Shown here one piece after another: positions 23,714 to 34,418 of a stretch of DNA of 64,000 bases. How positions within the stretch are numbered: the stretch's first letter is position 1; each line of letters starts with the position of its first letter. The notes under the pieces are model-generated. The model was given only the letters and a program-made list of their open reading frames with translations. It did not search any database and was not told where the DNA came from. Both the position numbers and the translations under genes were made by a program. This stretch comes from Megaleporinus macrocephalus (lineage: Eukaryota > Chordata > Actinopteri > Characiformes > Anostomidae). The stretch is from contig CM038720.1 of the NCBI GenBank assembly GCA_021613375.1, positions 15,965,962 through 16,029,961 on the forward strand. The letters are read 5' to 3'.

Positions 23714-24018
23714 CAGTCGTGGCCTGAAGGATAGGGATCTGGTCTTGTGACCGGTTCGATCCCCGGGATCCCCCAGGCCATAACTGAGGTGCCCTTGAGC
23801 AAGGCACCTAACCCCTACTGCTCCCCGGGCGCCGCGGATAGGGCTGCCCACCGCTCCGGGCACGTGTGCTCACTGCCCCCTAGTGTGTTCACTAGTGTGT
23901 GTATATGTGGGTGTTTCACTGCACGGATGGGTTAAATGCGGAGGTCAAATTCCGCTGTGTGCAAAATCACATGTGGCTAATTTGAGTGTCTAAAATCATA
24001 AAAAAAAAAAAAAAAAAA
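23714..24018 (+). repeat. tRNA-derived SINE, near full length
   Basis: The head is tRNA-like, with an A-box-like GTGGCCTGAAGGATAGGG and a clear B box GGTTCGATCCC at 23753-23763. The body has TGAGGTGCCCTTGAGCAAGG, ACTGCTCCCCGGGCGCC and TTTCACTGCACGGATGGG. It ends in an A-rich tail at about 24000-24018. The B box is intact, so Pol III transcription in the past is plausible. Less decayed than the relative at 18965. Confidence 0.8.
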
Positions 24019-24302
24019 TTCAGAGTAGGCTCCAAACCCACTGAGACCCTGACGAGGAAGAATTATGAATAGATTTCTTATTGCAGTTAATATTACATGT
24101 TTTGGCAACCATACATTTTGTGTAACTATTTCTAATGCAAACAAGACAATTTGATTGAAAATGTTCAGATCAAGTTTAAGTTAAGCTTTTGTTTGTGTTT
24201 AAAGTTGATTAAACACTTTTCTTTTTTCAATAGACAGCAATACTATGGGAGAAAAGTAGTTACAAAGCAAAAGTGGAAGTGCTAACAAAGAATAAAACAG
24301 TT

Positions 24303-24694
24303 AATAAATAGAACTGAAGAAGACCACTCAACTTCATGCCAAAATTAGGCAAAGATACTGCCGTGCAGTTACAAATACTAAAAAAGAAAAAAATGCTGAC
24401 AGGAACACATGTCAGTGTAAAACTCACAAAAAAAGTCTTTACAGTCAAGGCTTGTTAGAAACAAAAAATCTGGATGCTATGACAGATACTATAGTTTGTG
24501 ACACAAAGAGCAAAATGTGTGCATATTCAGAGTGTCCAGAATGCCGTGTGACAACATTTCAAATGATAAAGTGTCTATCAAATGAAAGCATTTCGGCAAC
24601 ACAGTGGGTCCTTGAAAAGATTGGAGATGCTGTTTCTGTTAAAAAGGAGATGGTCACCACCAAAGATGCTCTGGTGACACAATTGTATGCATAG
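24303..24694 (+). pseudogene. Fragment of a cysteine-rich, probably transposon-encoded protein
   Basis: One continuous frame of about 130 codons runs from ELKKTTQLHAKIRQRYCRAV through NTCQCKTHKK, VCDTKSKMCAYSECPEC and ISATQWVLEKI to a TAG at 24692-24694. The CxC and CxYxECPEC cysteine pattern followed by a Q-W motif resembles, from memory, uncharacterised teleost proteins found in many copies and thought to come from a DNA transposon. It starts after two stops and lacks the rest. The start Met at 24452 is internal to the homologous frame. No inverted repeats were seen. Confidence 0.5.
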
Positions 24695-24699
24695 AAATG

Positions 24700-26370
24700 T
24701 AGTTAATAAATTCTTCTGGTCCAGCCTAAGGGAAGATGTCAGCTAGTATGGGGATGATTAAATTGTGTGTTTTATTCCTGAGCCAGTCGCTCTGACCAAA
24801 AGGTCAGTTCAGATTGACAAAAAAAAAATCTGGCACTATTTAGAGAAGCATTTGTAAAACCTCCTTCACTTATCTGACCTGGTGTTCACTAAAGAGAGTA
24901 AATATATGGGGAATCTTTGCAGATTTAATTATCTATTAATTTGTTATGAGAAAATGTGCTGACTTTTAATGTTTTTGATGAATTTCTATGCAAAATGTTC
25001 TGCTAAAATATGATAAAATTAATAATATACAAGATAAAAATTCTTACTTTACAGAAATTAAAGGTTAACAGGGTGTTTTCTGCTCATTTTATAGTGCATT
25101 GATGTTTAATATTATTCAGTCACTGGTGTTACAGGTGTGTTACCATGTGGTGTTTGTTCTTTTTCCTGTTTTTTTTTTTTAATTAAAAGTATCCTGCATG
25201 AAATGTTAGAATCATTCATTTCTGCACTGTTTCTTATATCAGTAGTTACATTTTCATGTTTATTGGACAATATTTGTTATTTTCAGTGTTTGTGTATAAA
25301 CATACTTTGGTAACATGTTAAGTTAAGTGGAATTTCTTTATCACATTCAGTCACATTGTATTTTCAATTAAAAATAAATAAATTGATGACAAAATAAATT
25401 CTTCAAGATGGGGTAACACCAGTGACAAATTGACCAAAACTTTGCATTTTATGTTAAAATGTATTAAAATCTATTTGGAATTAAACTCTCCAACTTGCAT
25501 ATTTGGTAAGTGGAGTTGTTAATAGACATTTTAAAGTTGTTTGTTTCAGGGACAAATTAAATAGATTTTTAAAGTGTATCCACTTGAATTCCCACTCCAA
25601 ATGGAGAATGACCCAGTTACTGTCCTCAGCGAGCAGCGGGGGCTGCCGTGAGCCCCGTCCCACAACACTCACAGTGTTCAGTCTCACGGTCTCAGTCTCA
25701 GAGCAGACCGTTACTCGACCCACTACACTCACTACGCATGCCCAAAGCCGCCACTGACCCCGCCCCCTATCTATAGAGCAGGATGTAATTATAAATGTGT
25801 CTGAGACTTTATTGATCCCAGAGGGAAATTCTTCAGTGTGACACGGCCTATTTCAAAGGCAACAAAAAAAGAATCTGCAGAAGGAGTTCATTTATTCAGG
25901 GTTTATTTGTAGCTATAACATATTTATGCAAATTAGGCGATTACGTCATTTAGCGACTTTTAGGACAGCCAATAGCTACTTTCCCTACTGAGGAGTTGCC
26001 AACAGTGCTGTGAATAAATAAGACAACGAAATATTTGGAGGTGCTAGTGGATCCTACAGGCGAGTTTTCACGAGGTACTAGATAGCAGGAAGCTACATAG
26101 TGGGAAACATGTCCAGAAGGCAGGCAAACAGGGGCGCCTGGTCAAAGCAGATGAAGCAGCAGCATCAGATCAGAGGATGGGCAGCCTTTTAGTACCACAG
26201 CACATGGGATGGGCAGTTGTTAAACTAAAAAAAAACCAGATTATTATGGTTATTATATATAGTATGTATATAATAACCGTAACCGTATATATAATAACAC
26301 TATATAACAGTGTTTATAATGTGCAACATTAGGAATGCCTATTACAGCATAAATAATAAGAAAGAAACAA
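24700..26370. other. Non-coding stretch with a GC-rich patch and a repeat tail
   Basis: A GC-rich patch at about 25610-25770 (GGGGGCTGCCGTGAGCCCC, CCCCGCCCCCTATCTATAG) lies in AT-rich DNA. 25803-25835 carries TTTATTGATCCCAGAGGGAA, a tail shared by many fish LINE and SINE repeats and also seen at 39087-39124. No gene was recognised. Confidence 0.35.
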
Positions 26371-26379
26371 AAGGTAACA

Positions 26380-27370
26380 AAGACATGAAGGCTACCTAAG
26401 ATGTCAGAGCCCATATGCTCCACCGTCAGCAAAGCGTGAGAGCAGCAGGATGACAGCACCAATGTTCTCAGTTTACAATAATACTCTGTCAGTTAGGACC
26501 CAAATCTGCCCCTTTTATCAGAATAAACTAATTACCAAACACTTGACTGAATATGTAGGTTTTTAACCTAGACTTAAAAAGTGAGACTGTGGCTGCATCT
26601 CAAACACTGATTGGAACATGAAGCATTGATGTAGACAGTCTAGCAGATCTTGGTCCAATAAGAGGAATTCTAATCTGAGTTGAGTAACAGGAAGTTACTT
26701 GACATCCAGTCTTTTACGTCTTTTACACAGTCCTCTATTTTAATAAGCTGAGTACGTAGTAGTATAGTATTATATTAGCATATAAAATATATGTTAAAAT
26801 ATAGGGAGCAGAGACAAGCTGAATGTGGTACTTTGAGTGCTCTTCTATAGTTTATTAGCTATCTTTTCAGGCAGAAAGGAATACTTCTAGTTTAGTCAGG
26901 TGCCATTAATGGTCTTTTGTATAGTCGGCTACATTGACCTTAACTGTGGAAAATGAGGCCTGCAGTTCTTTAGATGTTTATCTGGGTTATTTTGGATGAG
27001 TCATCAATGTGCAATTGTTAAAAATTTGCTATTTCTTTAGAACGTGGCATCATTTGCTGCTTTTAGAGATCTTCTAGCCTGCCTCCAACTGCCAGACAGG
27101 TCATATTTAAATGATGTTTCAAAAGTCAGGCAGTAATCATGCCTGGGTGTGGCTAGTGACATTGGACCCAAAGGTCAATTACATTTGGTTAACTGGTTGT
27201 TTTGATAGCTACAGAGATCAATTTTAAAATCATAATCATCTGTGGTTATTCTTAGATTTGAAGCGAGAGTGAAGTTTGATTTACTCCTATCTCTAAAAGT
27301 AGGCTACTCTTTTTCTGATTGTGACAGTTTTGGTGGTCTTTCCTAAGGCACCTAATATTAGTTCAGGTAG
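26380..27370 (-). repeat. Probable L2-like LINE 3' UTR remnant
   Basis: It contains TTTTTAACCTAGACTTAAAA followed by a GTGAGACTGTGGCTGCATCT-like segment. This resembles, from memory, untranslated sequence of L2-type elements common in fish. No RT frame is present, and orientation and limits are weakly supported. Confidence 0.35.
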
Positions 27371-28172
27371 TTGCTAGTGTCAAAGTTAGTGTCTCTTCAA
27401 AGAGAAACATAATGTGATGCCTTTGGGAATGCATTTTGTTTGAAGTACATACCTGTAACTCAATGGTTTTATAACTGGAATGATGGAAGAGTTAAAGTGA
27501 CCGTAGGTGCACAAAAAGTGTACAGATTTTATACTGATGGGTTTGATATTATATATTGTCTGGCCTTTTGTGTAAGTATCTGTTGAAAACATGTGCTTCC
27601 TGCCTTTATTGTCTTATACATGATTGTAATCTAAAATGAAGAATAAATTAGCATCAGTCTAAGGTCTACTGCAATAATTAGTTAGTGCTTCTTATTTCTG
27701 TTTGTAAAAATGTACTTGGGTTGGACCAGTGACAATTGGTCAGCAAAAAAAAAGGTGTTTACTGGCTACAGAGTTTTATGTGCACAGTGATATAGAGCTG
27801 CACATTACATATCTATTGGAATACACTTAACCAGTCCAAGAAAAATCACACACACACACCCAAGCTAATGGCTAAAAATGTGATTTTGCAGATGTGATAG
27901 TATAGGTTTTGTCTCCTCAGGGCACTACAAAGTAGGACATTCGGTGGATAATTACCTGCACAGATCTGCCGGTGTCCCAATGAAGCACTTTATTAACACT
28001 GAATCAGAAACAGTGAACTAAACAGTGAACTTTGTTTATGTCATATTTTTGTTAAGATGTGTACACTGTTTTAAGGCGTAAAATGTTTTAAAAAAAGCCA
28101 GGGTTCTCTTTGTGTTACTGTCAGTCCACTAGTAATATGTTTAGAATACTTTACATTTTAAAACGACCAATG
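27371..28172. other. Non-coding stretch, nothing identified
   Basis: AT-rich sequence with a short CACACACACACCC run near 27850. No gene or repeat was recognised. Confidence 0.3.
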
Positions 28173-28180
28173 CTATATAG

Positions 28181-28437
28181 CAGGGGTGCCCAAACTTGTG
28201 GGGGGCAGATTGGACAATATTAAAACACCTAAGGGCCAAACTTTTTTTCCAAAAGTATTATTCAAAATATGTAAAAACACAAAGGTACAAAAAAATTAAT
28301 AATTATTTAATGTAATTTTACCGTAACAGCAGATTATAAACAGAGTAAAAAAGTTACAATGTACTGAAAATTTCTTACGAGAAAAAAATTGTCTGTGGGC
28401 CACATTTGGTTCGTGGGACGGAGTTTGGACATCTCTG
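28181..28437. mobile_element. Short non-autonomous hAT transposon with perfect 8-bp target duplication
   Basis: The left end is CAGGGGTGCCCAAACTTGT. The right end is GAGTTTGGACATCTCTG, whose reverse complement is CAGAGATGTCCAAACTC. The element is flanked on both sides by CTATATAG (28173-28180 and 28438-28445), a perfect 8-bp duplication, the hallmark of hAT insertions. At 257 bp there is no transposase. The CAGRG...CCAAACT ends suit Charlie-like hAT families. Confidence 0.85.
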
Positions 28438-28644
28438 CTATATAGGAATGTGACCAACTCCATTTTTTTCAGGGCAAGGATTAGATTGCAGAACTAATTA
28501 GACAAAACTGCTGTTATTTTATGTGAATTCTAAAATTACAAGAAAAAAATCTGTGAACAATACCAAAAACATTTTAACCTAACCATTAAATAGTGTCTCA
28601 TGATGCTATTAATTAATTCAATAAATAAATTACATTGTTATTTA

Positions 28645-29345
28645 CACTGCTGTGCATTTGCCCCTTCTCAATTTTTCATTTTTTGCATATTTGTCACACT
28701 AGAATGTTTTATATTATAAAACTACTTTAAATATTTGACAACCCTAGTAAACACAAAATGCTGTTTTAAATGCTGATTTTATTCATTCATACGTGACCTT
28801 GTGTGAAAAACGAATTGCCCTTCTAACAAGTCAACCACTTAACCAAATTTAATTGACTATTCCATTTCATTAAGAACACCAAGGCATTGCTGCTAGACCT
28901 ATTGGATTTAAGCGTCACTTAAATAGAACTTGGCTCACAATGTGAAGCAGACTAGAAGGTCTTAAAAAGCAGGTCCCGTTACATCTGGCGTAAAGCTAAC
29001 AACCCATTCTGCTAAAAGAACATCATACCAGCCATCAAACATGGTGGTGGTAGTGTGATGGTCTGGTTTTAAAGGTTTTAAAGTGGTCAAGTCAAAGTCT
29101 TGCTATTGAGATGCTATGGCAAGACCTTAAAAAGGGAAGTTCATGCTCCAAACCGCTCCAATTAAGCCAAATTAAAAGAGTTAAGTGTGGGGGCAAAATT
29201 CCTTCACAGCAATATAGAAGACATAAAGCAAGTTGTCGCAAATGTTTGCTTGTAATTGTTACTGTGGGGCACAACCCGTTATTAGGTTCAGGGGGACAGT
29301 CATTGTTTCACATGGGTGATATAGCTTTTGAATAAATCTTTATCT
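28645..29345 (+). mobile_element. Degenerate Tc1-like transposon
   Basis: It starts near CACTGCTGTGCATTTGCCCC and includes CCCGTTACATCTGGCGTAAA, AAACATGGTGGTGGTAGTGT and GATGGTCTGG (coding HGGGSVMVW of the transposase), then GAGATGCTATGGCAAGACCT and CCGTTATTAGGTTCAGGGGG near the 3' end. The order matches a fish Tc1 element of about 1.6 kb with a large internal deletion after VMVW. Stops interrupt the remaining frame. Confidence 0.75.
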
Positions 29346-29374
29346 TTAATAAATGAAAGGAGCTTTTTTATGAA

Positions 29375-29620
29375 CACATCACTCATCCTTCTGGGTGCAG
29401 GATCCCAGTCATCATTGGGCAGGGTGTAGGAAACACTCTTGACAGGCCACTAGTCTATCGCAGGGCAGACACACAGACATACACATTCATTCCTGGGGCA
29501 TAGAAATTTTTAGTTGATCTGACTGCAAGTCTTTGGACTGTGGGAGGAAATTGGTCACCCAGCCCATTCTTGCTGTAAGGCAACAGCTCTACCCACTGCA
29601 ACACTCGGCCACTGGTCTTG
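29375..29620 (-). repeat. tRNA-derived SINE-like repeat
   Basis: On the minus strand the head reads GTTGCAGTGGGTAGAGCTGT, a tRNA A-box-like start, followed by TGCCTTACAGCAAGAATGGG. The body contains the complement of TTTGGACTGTGGGAGGAAAT and AGTCTATCGCAGGGCAGAC, a widespread teleost repeat. The B-box part is eroded. Confidence 0.6.
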
Positions 29621-30084
29621 GTCATAACTTTAATACAATCTATTTGTTTGAATTTTCTTTTAATTTTTTAAGCAGCTGTGTGACACTTGATAGTGTTTGG
29701 ACTATTGATATTATTGATATTAAGCAATTATTTACAATGTAGCAAAGTATTCTAGAAAAATAAAGCAAACAACAAATAACAACAATGAAAAACTATTATT
29801 GGGTACAGTTATGTATATACCGCATTAAGAGTTAAATATAAGTAAAAATATAGAGTAAATATAATTGTGTTTATAATCATATTCAAGCTAGCAATTTTGA
29901 ACATGTAAAAAGGCAAACAGTGTCTGGGTCCCACTTACAATATGGATCTATATTTAGATTAACTGTTTTTTCTTGTCAATTTTTTTCTGGATGTATTTAG
30001 CAGATTAAGAACACATGAACCTGTGTGAACAACCATGGCACTAACCCAGGGATCAACCCCGAAACACTCCACTACTACTGAGCT

Positions 30085-30450
30085 CTTGGGGAACTTTGGA
30101 AACCCATTCTCTCGTCTTTATCAGTGGTCACAAGATGCTGCTCACAGGACACTGTTGGCTGGATATTTCTAATTGGTGACACAGAAATGTTTAAAACTCT
30201 AGCAGCACTGATGTGTCTGAACCCCTTATAGCAGTGCAACATACACTAACATGCCATCACTACTTAAGTGTTACTGTAGTGCTAAGAATGATTTACCACC
30301 CAAATAATACGTGCTCTGTTGGGGGGGTCCTGAAAATTGAAAAATGGAGTGACAACAGGCTAATGAAGTATGCAGAGAAACTGCTGAACTACTGTCTGTA
30401 TTTGTTAACCTACTGCTCCTATATTGTATGTAGAGCTAATAAAACTGGGC
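30085..30450. repeat. Dispersed repeat fragment, family not assigned
   Basis: Strings such as AGTGGTCACAAGATGCTGCT, CACAGGACACTGTTGGCTGG and TTTAAAACTCTAGCAGCACT resemble a high-copy fish element of unknown superfamily. No coding content. Confidence 0.4.
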
Positions 30451-30489
30451 AATGAGTGTAGAAACAAGAAGGTGGTTTAATGTTGTGAT

Positions 30490-30846
30490 AGAGGATAAGC
30501 AGCATTTATGTGCTACATGCTTCAGCACTTGACAGCCCCAGGTGTCAGGTTGTGTGGTCTACCACTCTGTGACTAAAGTGTTGTCATTCTTGGATGCTTC
30601 CACTTCACATTGGTAGCACTTACAGTTGACCAGGGTATAATAGCAGGGCAGAAGTTTTATAAACTGACCAGAATCCCATGACATTTTTTAAATCACTGAA
30701 TTCTTCAGTGCTACCCATGCTACTGCCAGTGTTTAATGGAGATCGCATGACTGTGTGCTTAATTTTTGCACCTCTTAGCAATGTGTTGGCTGAAACCGAA
30801 TTAAATAATTCTGTGGCGTGTCCATATACTTTTATATAGTGCATGG
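30490..30846 (+). mobile_element. Tc1/mariner-like transposon end fragment
   Basis: It contains GTGTCAGGTTGTGTGGTCTA, CCACTCTGTGACTAAAGTGT and ends TGTCCATATACTTTTATATA, resembling the 3' non-coding part and inverted-repeat end of a common fish Tc1-like element. No transposase remains. Confidence 0.55.
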
Positions 30847-33800
30847 GATTATGTTCTCTCAAGTCGATGTGTGTTTAATGCTGTTTGGAAACAATAAGCA
30901 ACAATAAGCAACCTAACTGTTTTCTCTTTAGAACTGATCAAATACTGGCCTCCTATTTAGCTACGTTCACTCTATTTAAAATGTAGCATGTGGATTTGGC
31001 AAGTGCATTAATTAGAGCTGGCAGAAGAAATAATCTAGACTCTAGGATTAGGAGTTACTCCTTAATGCTAAACTTCAGAGTTACACTGCATGCATGTAAG
31101 AACGGCCTAGATCCTAGCTAAGTGGATTAAATGAGAGGGGCATCTCAATGTTCTAGATGAAAGAATTTCTTGTTGGTTCCGCTATCATGTGCCTCATAAG
31201 AAAGACTGGAATTAAAACATTTAACTTTCTAAACTGACATTTTTAAACACACACAATGTTGATCTTTTTTTTACTGAAAAAGGAGGGCCTATTCTACAGT
31301 AACTATCATATATATCAATAGATCATAGAGGAAAAAGTGCATTAAAAAAGGTACATGTTAGTATGTATTTGCTTGTGGTACACTTTTGCATTAATCAATT
31401 TAGTATATATTTTTTTATAAATATAAAAGGACTGATCAGCTCTAATAATCTATTAAAACCATTTATATAATTGTACTTATCATACTAATATTATAAAAAA
31501 AATTGAATAAAGGTAGAAAATTCTGAAGTTCCAGAAGAATGTTCTATTCTGTTCCAAAATGGTTCTGCTTAAAGCAAGGGCATAGTTTTGCTCTTGATAT
31601 TGGCGGGGACCTATGAATATGGAAGAAAATCTCAAGGTTAATACATGGAGCACTGCATAACCTGGTGCTGTTGTCCACAAAAAAAAGTAACAATCCCAGA
31701 AAAAAAGTAAGTCTTTCTTAATGTCTTAATTAAACTACAAGACATAGGCTCGTTTCAACCAGTTTCAAACCAGTAAACAGTTTTCATCTAATGACTTATC
31801 AGCGTTACTTTAGCCATGGTGGAACTGACATTTCTTATACATTAGCATTAATAAAGTAGGGATTTTAGCCTGCTGTTTGCTGTGTGCCAGAGCTGAACAT
31901 TGCCATTAACGTTATTATGATAGTTCATTAGTGAACTATACTTTAAGTGACTTACACGTTTCTTTGAAAAATAGCTTTTTTGCTGCCATCGTCACTCACT
32001 TTTGACACACATGGGTCATTTATTCTACACCTTTGGCTAAGAGTAATGCTTATAAGCAATGTATCTTCTACAGATCTTAGCAGGTTATGATGCTACAGAC
32101 CTCCCTCACCCGTTTCTCACTTCCTCATTTGGACAGACTATTTGTACCTGGACTCTCTGCCACCTTGTGAGGTATTCTCTTAAATGACTTTATTGCGTCG
32201 TTTACTCCTGAGTATCCTGTTATTTTTGGTATTTAGAACTCTTGCCTTTTTATCACTTTATTTTTTGGGGTTTTCCTCTGATGTACTTGTGGTTGTGGAC
32301 TCTTTTTTTAATTATACCCTTCTGTTTTTTGTGTACGCTTGCCCAGCCTCTGCCTCTCGCATCTTAAGCCTGTTGTCTGAGTGTTACACTTGTACTCTTT
32401 CTCTGCTGCTCTTCAGGCATTGCAGGATCTTCTTTTATAAGAAAAATGCTGTGAAATTGTTGTTTCTTTTTAATTTATATCTTTATTTGCATCTATGTTA
32501 ATGATATGTGGCAACTTTGCAAGCAAAATACAACTTGCTTATGAATTTCCTATAGTCATCACTGTTTGTTTTTGTTTGACAAGTTTTTATCATTTCTAAT
32601 TTGTGTTGTATTTCTATAGTTTTTAAAAGTTATTTTAGTTATGTCATTATGGTTATTTTCATTTCATACAAATAGAATTTTATATTATATTTAGATGTAC
32701 TTGTTTATTTGTGTTTCTTTTTTTATTTGCTGGTTTTGAGCTTTTAGAAGAAAAATTGCTGCAGGAAGGGAAAAGCATTATTTTACTTCAAAATGTGTAT
32801 TAACTAAGAAACCTTAAAGTATAAATTTTGATGGATTTTAGTTGTTAGTAATGCAGACGACATACAGACAGCATAACTTACAAAATGTATATTTTACATA
32901 TTGCATCATATAAATTCGTATTTAGTTTGCGGTGTATTGTGGATAATGGCGTGAATCAGTTTTATATCCTTTGAACGACGACGAACCCGGTGATCCAATT
33001 CTGAGAGATCAATGTGCCTTAATCGGGTTAAATAAAATGGGCTTAAAGAACGATAAAGGTTTTAGAATTTAAAAGTCTTTTTAAAACCCCTAATCCTAAA
33101 TAGTTTTTTTAAATAAATCTTGAATCATATATGAAATATGATTCAAAAAACGTGAATCATATCAACGCCCTAACAACGGGGTAACTGTTGAGAAAAATCA
33201 ATATTTGGCTGAGCAAAGCAATAGATGAATGTTAACAGTGTATCAGTGCTGTCTCCATAGCAGCAATCGTGTTTTTCTTTGTTTTAAAAACACTCCCTTT
33301 TTTTAAAATGAGAAAAAAAACAGTAGCAGGTACCATTAAATCCTAATATTTTCTTTTGAAGAAAAAAACTGTAGTACATACCAACAACAAGATACTAATA
33401 TTTTACAGGTTGTCTTTTAAGCCTAACAAAGAGTATTTGTACCAAGACTACTTTTATAACATCACATAAACATAATAAACAACTTCTTTAAAGTTCTATC
33501 TTGTGCCGCTTACATATTTACATATTTGCTCAGTGAATTAGCTCACTGAGTAACCTGTATTAAGTTGCTGTTTCTGCATTATGATATAAATATACGTTGT
33601 GAAACATATGCTTAGATATATGCCAATCTATGTATTGTTTCTTTACTTAGGAAAGGAAAAAAAACTCATTCCTAGGCCATTTTGTATCAAATTGTTTTAA
33701 TCAAATGACGCACTATACATAAATTCAAATAGGTCCCAATGTCCCATTTTTGTTTTTATTTTGAGTAGTAGTGGACTTTAGGCAACGCAGATTGCGCTTC

Positions 33801-34418
33801 ACTGCTGCGAATCAGTGGACAAGTACTGTGGTTGATTATCTAAAAGATGCTTATGAAATACACAGATTAAAAGATAAATATATACCATCAAATAAATAAT
33901 TGGTCTCTCGTTAATGAAGTAACGTGAACATGCTTGTCCATATTCCATACTATCATGCATTTAAAACCGTGTGTGAATCGAGTTTATGTCTCATACTGTT
34001 CAGAACACGGTGCACATGTATCAGAGCGCTTCTTCAAATACTTCTATTAAGTTTGCATTTGTTCAGTCCGTTTCAAATAAGCGTCTTGGACACCGACGTT
34101 TGTTTTTTAGGTTTACAACAGATTCTATGATTAACGCGTACAAAAAGAGAAAATCTGTCTTATAAATTGCACATGTTCACATATAAACGAATATGTGAAC
34201 GCGTATTAAAATTCGCTCCTGCAGAGAGTTAAGGTTGTTGTGGAAACGACTGTAGAAGTTCATTCAGCGCTATTAATATGCATTTCACAGTCCGATACCG
34301 ACAGGAAATGCGGACAAGATTCGTGCAATGTGTGTAGTGATGGATTATCCTCTTGAACGCTGATCAGACGTTGGTTCTTGATTGTTAGCAATTTAGTTCC
34401 ATCCTTGGCCGTTATTCG
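30847..34418. other. AT-rich gene desert and nr2f1-like 3' flank
   Basis: No conserved frame. A 105-codon frame at 32184-32501 is hydrophobic low-complexity sequence. On the minus strand AATAAA occurs at 33755-33760, a candidate poly(A) signal for the nuclear receptor gene, giving a 3' UTR of about 660 bases. Confidence 0.35.

Noticed and set aside
23714..23790. tRNA-like sequence with a good B box
   Set aside because: No full cloverleaf could be formed and it is followed by a SINE body and an A-rich tail, so it is a SINE head and not a tRNA gene.
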